Assembly: GCA_937949455.1 (NCBI GenBank)
Contig: CALEDU010000142.1
Span: 1 to 8,740 of the forward strand
Origin: an uncultured Tepidimonas sp.
Lineage (GTDB): Bacteria > Pseudomonadota > Gammaproteobacteria > Burkholderiales > Burkholderiaceae_C
Length of the DNA stretch: 8,740 nucleotides
Direction: 5' to 3'
Both the position numbers and the translations under genes were made by a program. Positions 7,147-8,740 of this stretch are shown here, piece by piece. The notes under the pieces were generated by a model. That model worked only from the letters and a program-made list of their open reading frames with translations, was not told where the DNA came from and made no database searches. Positions within the stretch are counted from its first letter, which is position 1; the number at the start of each line of letters is the position of its first letter.

Positions 7147-7164
7147 GGGAAATGGCAAGCGCGC

Positions 7165-7183
7165 CCAGGTCCTTTGGACCTGG
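7165..7183. promoter_or_regulatory. Perfect inverted repeat, candidate operator upstream of mnhA
   Basis: CCAGGTCC-TTT-GGACCTGG is a perfect 8-bp inverted repeat with a 3-nt spacer (19 bp in all). It covers the place where the -35 element should lie relative to the TACAAT box at 7146-7141. This fits a dimeric regulator site, whose occupation could activate or repress the antiporter operon. In RNA it would form a strong hairpin, but no U-run follows on either strand, so a terminator is less likely. The regulator is unknown. Confidence 0.45.
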
Positions 7184-7237
7184 CGATCAGACCCGACCGG
7201 AGGGAGTTGGACCGGATGCGGCGGGCTGCGCCTCCTG

Positions 7238-7258
7238 AAAAAACGCTGCGCAGCGCCC
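7238..7258 (-). terminator. Weak intrinsic terminator after the 2-hydroxyacid dehydrogenase gene
   Basis: On the minus strand a GGG-preceded palindrome CGCTGCGCAGCG (7255-7244) is followed directly by six T residues (7243-7238), about 57 nt past the dehydrogenase stop. The stem is short: four G-C/A-T pairs around a GCGC loop, extendable by three G-U pairs. This would separate the dehydrogenase transcript from the antiporter operon, though read-through seems likely. Confidence 0.4.
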
Positions 7259-7312
7259 AGCATGATCAGGGGGTTGAGCGCCGGCGGGGGAGTCGTGCGC
7301 GCTTGCGCTCGG

Positions 7313-8329
7313 TCAGTTTGGCTGCCCGCAGGGGCGCGGCTGCCGGGGATGGTTGACGGGTGTCAAAGCACGCCCCTCGGTCAAGTAGGCAATCAGGTTG
7401 TCCACCGCCAAATCGACCATGGCCCGGCGCGTGCGCAGGGTCGCACTGGCGATATGGGGTGTGAGCACCACATTGGGCACTTCCAGCAGTCCCGGGTGGA
7501 CGGCTGGCTCGCCCTCGAACACGTCCAGCCCCGCGGCGGCGATGCGCCGGTCGCGCAGCGCTTGGGCCAGCGCAGCATCGTCCACGATGCCACCGCGGGC
7601 CAGATTCACCAGCACGGCGGTGGGCTTCATGCGCGCCAGTTCCGCCGCGCCGATGATATGGTGATTTTGCAGCGTGTAGGGCAGCACCAGCACCACATGG
7701 TCCGACTCGCGCAGCAGCGTGTCCTTATCCACCCAGGTCGCGCGGCAGTCGGCCTCGATGGCTGCATCGAGACGGCTGCGGTTGTGGTAGAGCACCCGCA
7801 TGCCAAAACCCTGCGCACCGCGCCGAGCGATCGCCTGGCCGATGCGGCCCATGCCCAGGATGCCGAGTGTGGTGCCGTGCACCTCGGCCCCGGCGAACAG
7901 GTCGTAGGACCAGCGCGTCCAGCGCCCGGCACGCAGGTAATGCTCGCTCTCGGTCACCCGGCGCGCCGCCGCCAGCAACAGCGCGAAACCAAAGTCGGCC
8001 GTCGTCTCGGTCAGCACACCGGGCGTGTTGGTACCAACCACGCCGTGGGCATCCATCGCGGCGATGTCGAAGTTGTTGTAGCCCACCGTCATATTGGCCG
8101 CGATGCGCAGCGTCGGGCAGGCGCGCAGCAGGGCATCATCGATGCGCTGGGTGCCGGTCAACAAAGCCCCCGCCTTGCCCTGCAGACGACGGATCAGTTC
8201 ATCAGCGGACCAGTCTTCGTCGGCCTCGTTGGCTTCGACCTCGAAGTGTGCGCGCAGGCGCTGCACCGCCTCGGGAAACACGGTGCGCGCCACCAAGACC
8301 GAGGGCCGACGGACAGCGAAATCCTGCAT
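7313..8329 (-). CDS. D-isomer-specific 2-hydroxyacid dehydrogenase (glyoxylate/hydroxypyruvate/2-ketoacid reductase type)
   Basis: A 338-residue cytosolic oxidoreductase of the D-2-hydroxyacid dehydrogenase family, interconverting 2-keto acids and D-2-hydroxy acids. The nucleotide-binding loop GMGRIG is at 159-164. The catalytic set is complete: Arg245 in VNLARGG, Glu274 in FEGEP and His292 in TPHIAS, with the 29- and 18-residue spacings typical of D-glycerate dehydrogenases. After the second strand of the Rossmann fold the sequence is YHNRS (181-185) instead of an acidic residue, which suggests NADPH preference as in GhrB/GRHPR-type reductases. Likely substrates are glyoxylate, hydroxypyruvate or 2-ketogluconate; sequence alone does not decide. 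Start ATG 8329 is chosen because GGAG lies 6 nt upstream; the TTG at 8341 would add four residues that include the site itself. It lies 24 bp downstream of the nitroreductase gene, probably in one transcript. The Pro/Arg-rich last dozen residues are an unremarkable tail. Confidence 0.93.
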   Translation of the reverse strand: MQDFAVRRPSVLVARTVFPEAVQRLRAHFEVEANEADEDWSADELIRRLQGKAGALLTGTQRIDDALLRACPTLRIAANMTVGYNNFDIAAMDAHGVVGTNTPGVLTETTADFGFALLLAAARRVTESEHYLRAGRWTRWSYDLFAGAEVHGTTLGILGMGRIGQAIARRGAQGFGMRVLYHNRSRLDAAIEADCRATWVDKDTLLRESDHVVLVLPYTLQNHHIIGAAELARMKPTAVLVNLARGGIVDDAALAQALRDRRIAAAGLDVFEGEPAVHPGLLEVPNVVLTPHIASATLRTRRAMVDLAVDNLIAYLTEGRALTPVNHPRQPRPCGQPN

Positions 8330-8335
8330 GGTCCA

Positions 8336-8339
8336 CTCC
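8336..8339 (-). promoter_or_regulatory. Ribosome binding site fixing the dehydrogenase start
   Basis: GGAG on the minus strand lies 6 nt before ATG 8329. It decides the start in favour of that ATG over the in-frame TTG at 8341, which lies immediately upstream of the site and has no comparable one of its own. Confidence 0.65.
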
Positions 8340-8353
8340 AAACAACGAACGTG

Positions 8354-8740
8354 TCACTCCAGCCATGTCACGAAGCGCTCGATCGGCTCGCGTGGGGTGA
8401 CGAAGCGGTTGACCGTCGCCTCGGGGTCGGCGTAGCCAAGCGACAGGCCGCACACCAGCATCTCCTGCTCGGACGCGCCGATGTGCGGCAGGATGATGCG
8501 CGCATAGTGGTTCCACGCCGCCTGGGGGCATGTGTCCAGGCCGTGGGCGCGCGCGGCTACCATCAGGTTTTGCAAAAACATGCCTGTGTCCAACAGCGAC
8601 CCCCGCCCCATCACGCGGTCGATGGTCACCATGAGCCCCACCGGCGCGTCAAAGAAGCGGAAGTTGCGCTGGTGCTGGGCGTGCATCTTGTCTTTGTCGC
8701 CCTTGCCGATGCCGAGCAGACCGTACAGGCCCCAGCCGTT
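8354..8740 (-). CDS. Nitroreductase-family flavoprotein, C-terminal part (N-terminus beyond the window)
   Basis: The frame is open to the right edge; 128 C-terminal residues are visible. They begin NGWGLYGLLGIGKGDKDKM and continue with RNFRFFDAPVGLMVTIDR (residues about 26-43), a hallmark of one group of NAD(P)H:FMN nitroreductases. Then come LLDTGMFLQNLMVAARAHGL, the helix region that packs against flavin and partner subunit, and the closing GYADPEATVNRFVTPREP motif. Family enzymes are homodimeric FMN proteins that reduce nitroaromatics, quinones or other acceptors using NAD(P)H; the natural substrate is seldom known. The N-terminal FMN-phosphate-binding Arg/Ser region is outside the window, so completeness and cofactor residues cannot be judged. 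The gene precedes the dehydrogenase by 24 bp in the same orientation. A Met inside the visible part (8686) is internal, because clear family sequence continues upstream of it. Confidence 0.92.
   Translation of the reverse strand, partial: NGWGLYGLLGIGKGDKDKMHAQHQRNFRFFDAPVGLMVTIDRVMGRGSLLDTGMFLQNLMVAARAHGLDTCPQAAWNHYARIILPHIGASEQEMLVCGLSLGYADPEATVNRFVTPREPIERFVTWLE

Noticed and set aside
7165..7183. The inverted repeat as a rho-independent terminator
   Set aside because: The stem is strong but no T-run follows on either strand; a regulator site is a better reading.
7097..7312. A small gene in the spacer between the dehydrogenase and mnhA genes
   Set aside because: Short open frames exist on both strands but none has a convincing ribosome site, hydrophobic pattern or recognisable motif.
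8330..8341. TTG start for the dehydrogenase at 8341
   Set aside because: ATG 8329 has a GGAG site at ideal spacing, and the TTG extension would encode that site.
1..8740. tRNA, rRNA, CRISPR arrays, insertion sequences or att sites
   Set aside because: No cloverleaf, rRNA-like stretch, regularly spaced repeat or transposase frame was seen; coding genes fill nearly all of the window.

Overview
The window is GC-rich, tightly packed bacterial DNA dominated by one complete Mrp-type (Mnh/Pha/Sha) multisubunit monovalent cation/proton antiporter operon on the minus strand. High GC, the fused A+B first subunit (the Pha/group-2 arrangement common in Proteobacteria) and the character of the flanking proteins suggest a betaproteobacterium, possibly a Burkholderiales/Comamonadaceae relative. 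That assignment is inference; no rRNA or other marker gene is present.

Layout from left to right. (1) Positions 14-949, plus strand: a long-form LOG-family (TIGR00730-type) Rossmann-fold protein, probably a nucleotide phosphoribohydrolase. It converges on the antiporter operon with only 30 bp between the two stop codons. (2) Positions 7096 down to 980, minus strand: six genes transcribed mnhA(AB)-mnhC-mnhD-mnhE-mnhF-mnhG. Every junction from A to F overlaps by 1 or 4 nt (ATGA or TGATG), and only mnhG has a short gap, a strong ribosome site of its own and a GTG start. (3) Positions 7097-7312: a 216-bp spacer with a weak intrinsic-terminator-like palindrome behind the upstream gene, a perfect 8-bp inverted repeat with a 3-nt spacer, and a TACAAT hexamer that could be the -10 box of the operon. 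(4) Positions 8329 down to 7313, minus strand: a D-isomer-specific 2-hydroxyacid dehydrogenase (glyoxylate/hydroxypyruvate/2-ketoacid reductase type, probably NADPH-using). (5) From 8354 to the right edge, minus strand: the C-terminal part of a nitroreductase-family flavoprotein, 24 bp upstream of the dehydrogenase and probably co-transcribed with it.

How the parts work together: the six Mnh proteins form one inner-membrane complex. MnhA and MnhD are related to the NuoL/M/N ion-pumping subunits of complex I and keep the essential membrane Glu and Lys residues. MnhC resembles NuoK, and the MnhB domain, E, F and G complete the assembly. The complex exports Na+ (and in some systems K+ or Li+) in exchange for H+, supporting pH and salt homeostasis. 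The dehydrogenase and nitroreductase are soluble redox enzymes with no evident mechanistic link to it.

I see no clearly undescribed system, mobile element, CRISPR array, tRNA or rRNA. The most interesting secondary signals are the inverted repeat with -10-like box before mnhA, a G7 tract at the mnhE-mnhF junction that fits a -1 slippery heptamer and would fuse the two subunits, and His/Asp-rich soluble segments in MnhC and MnhD.
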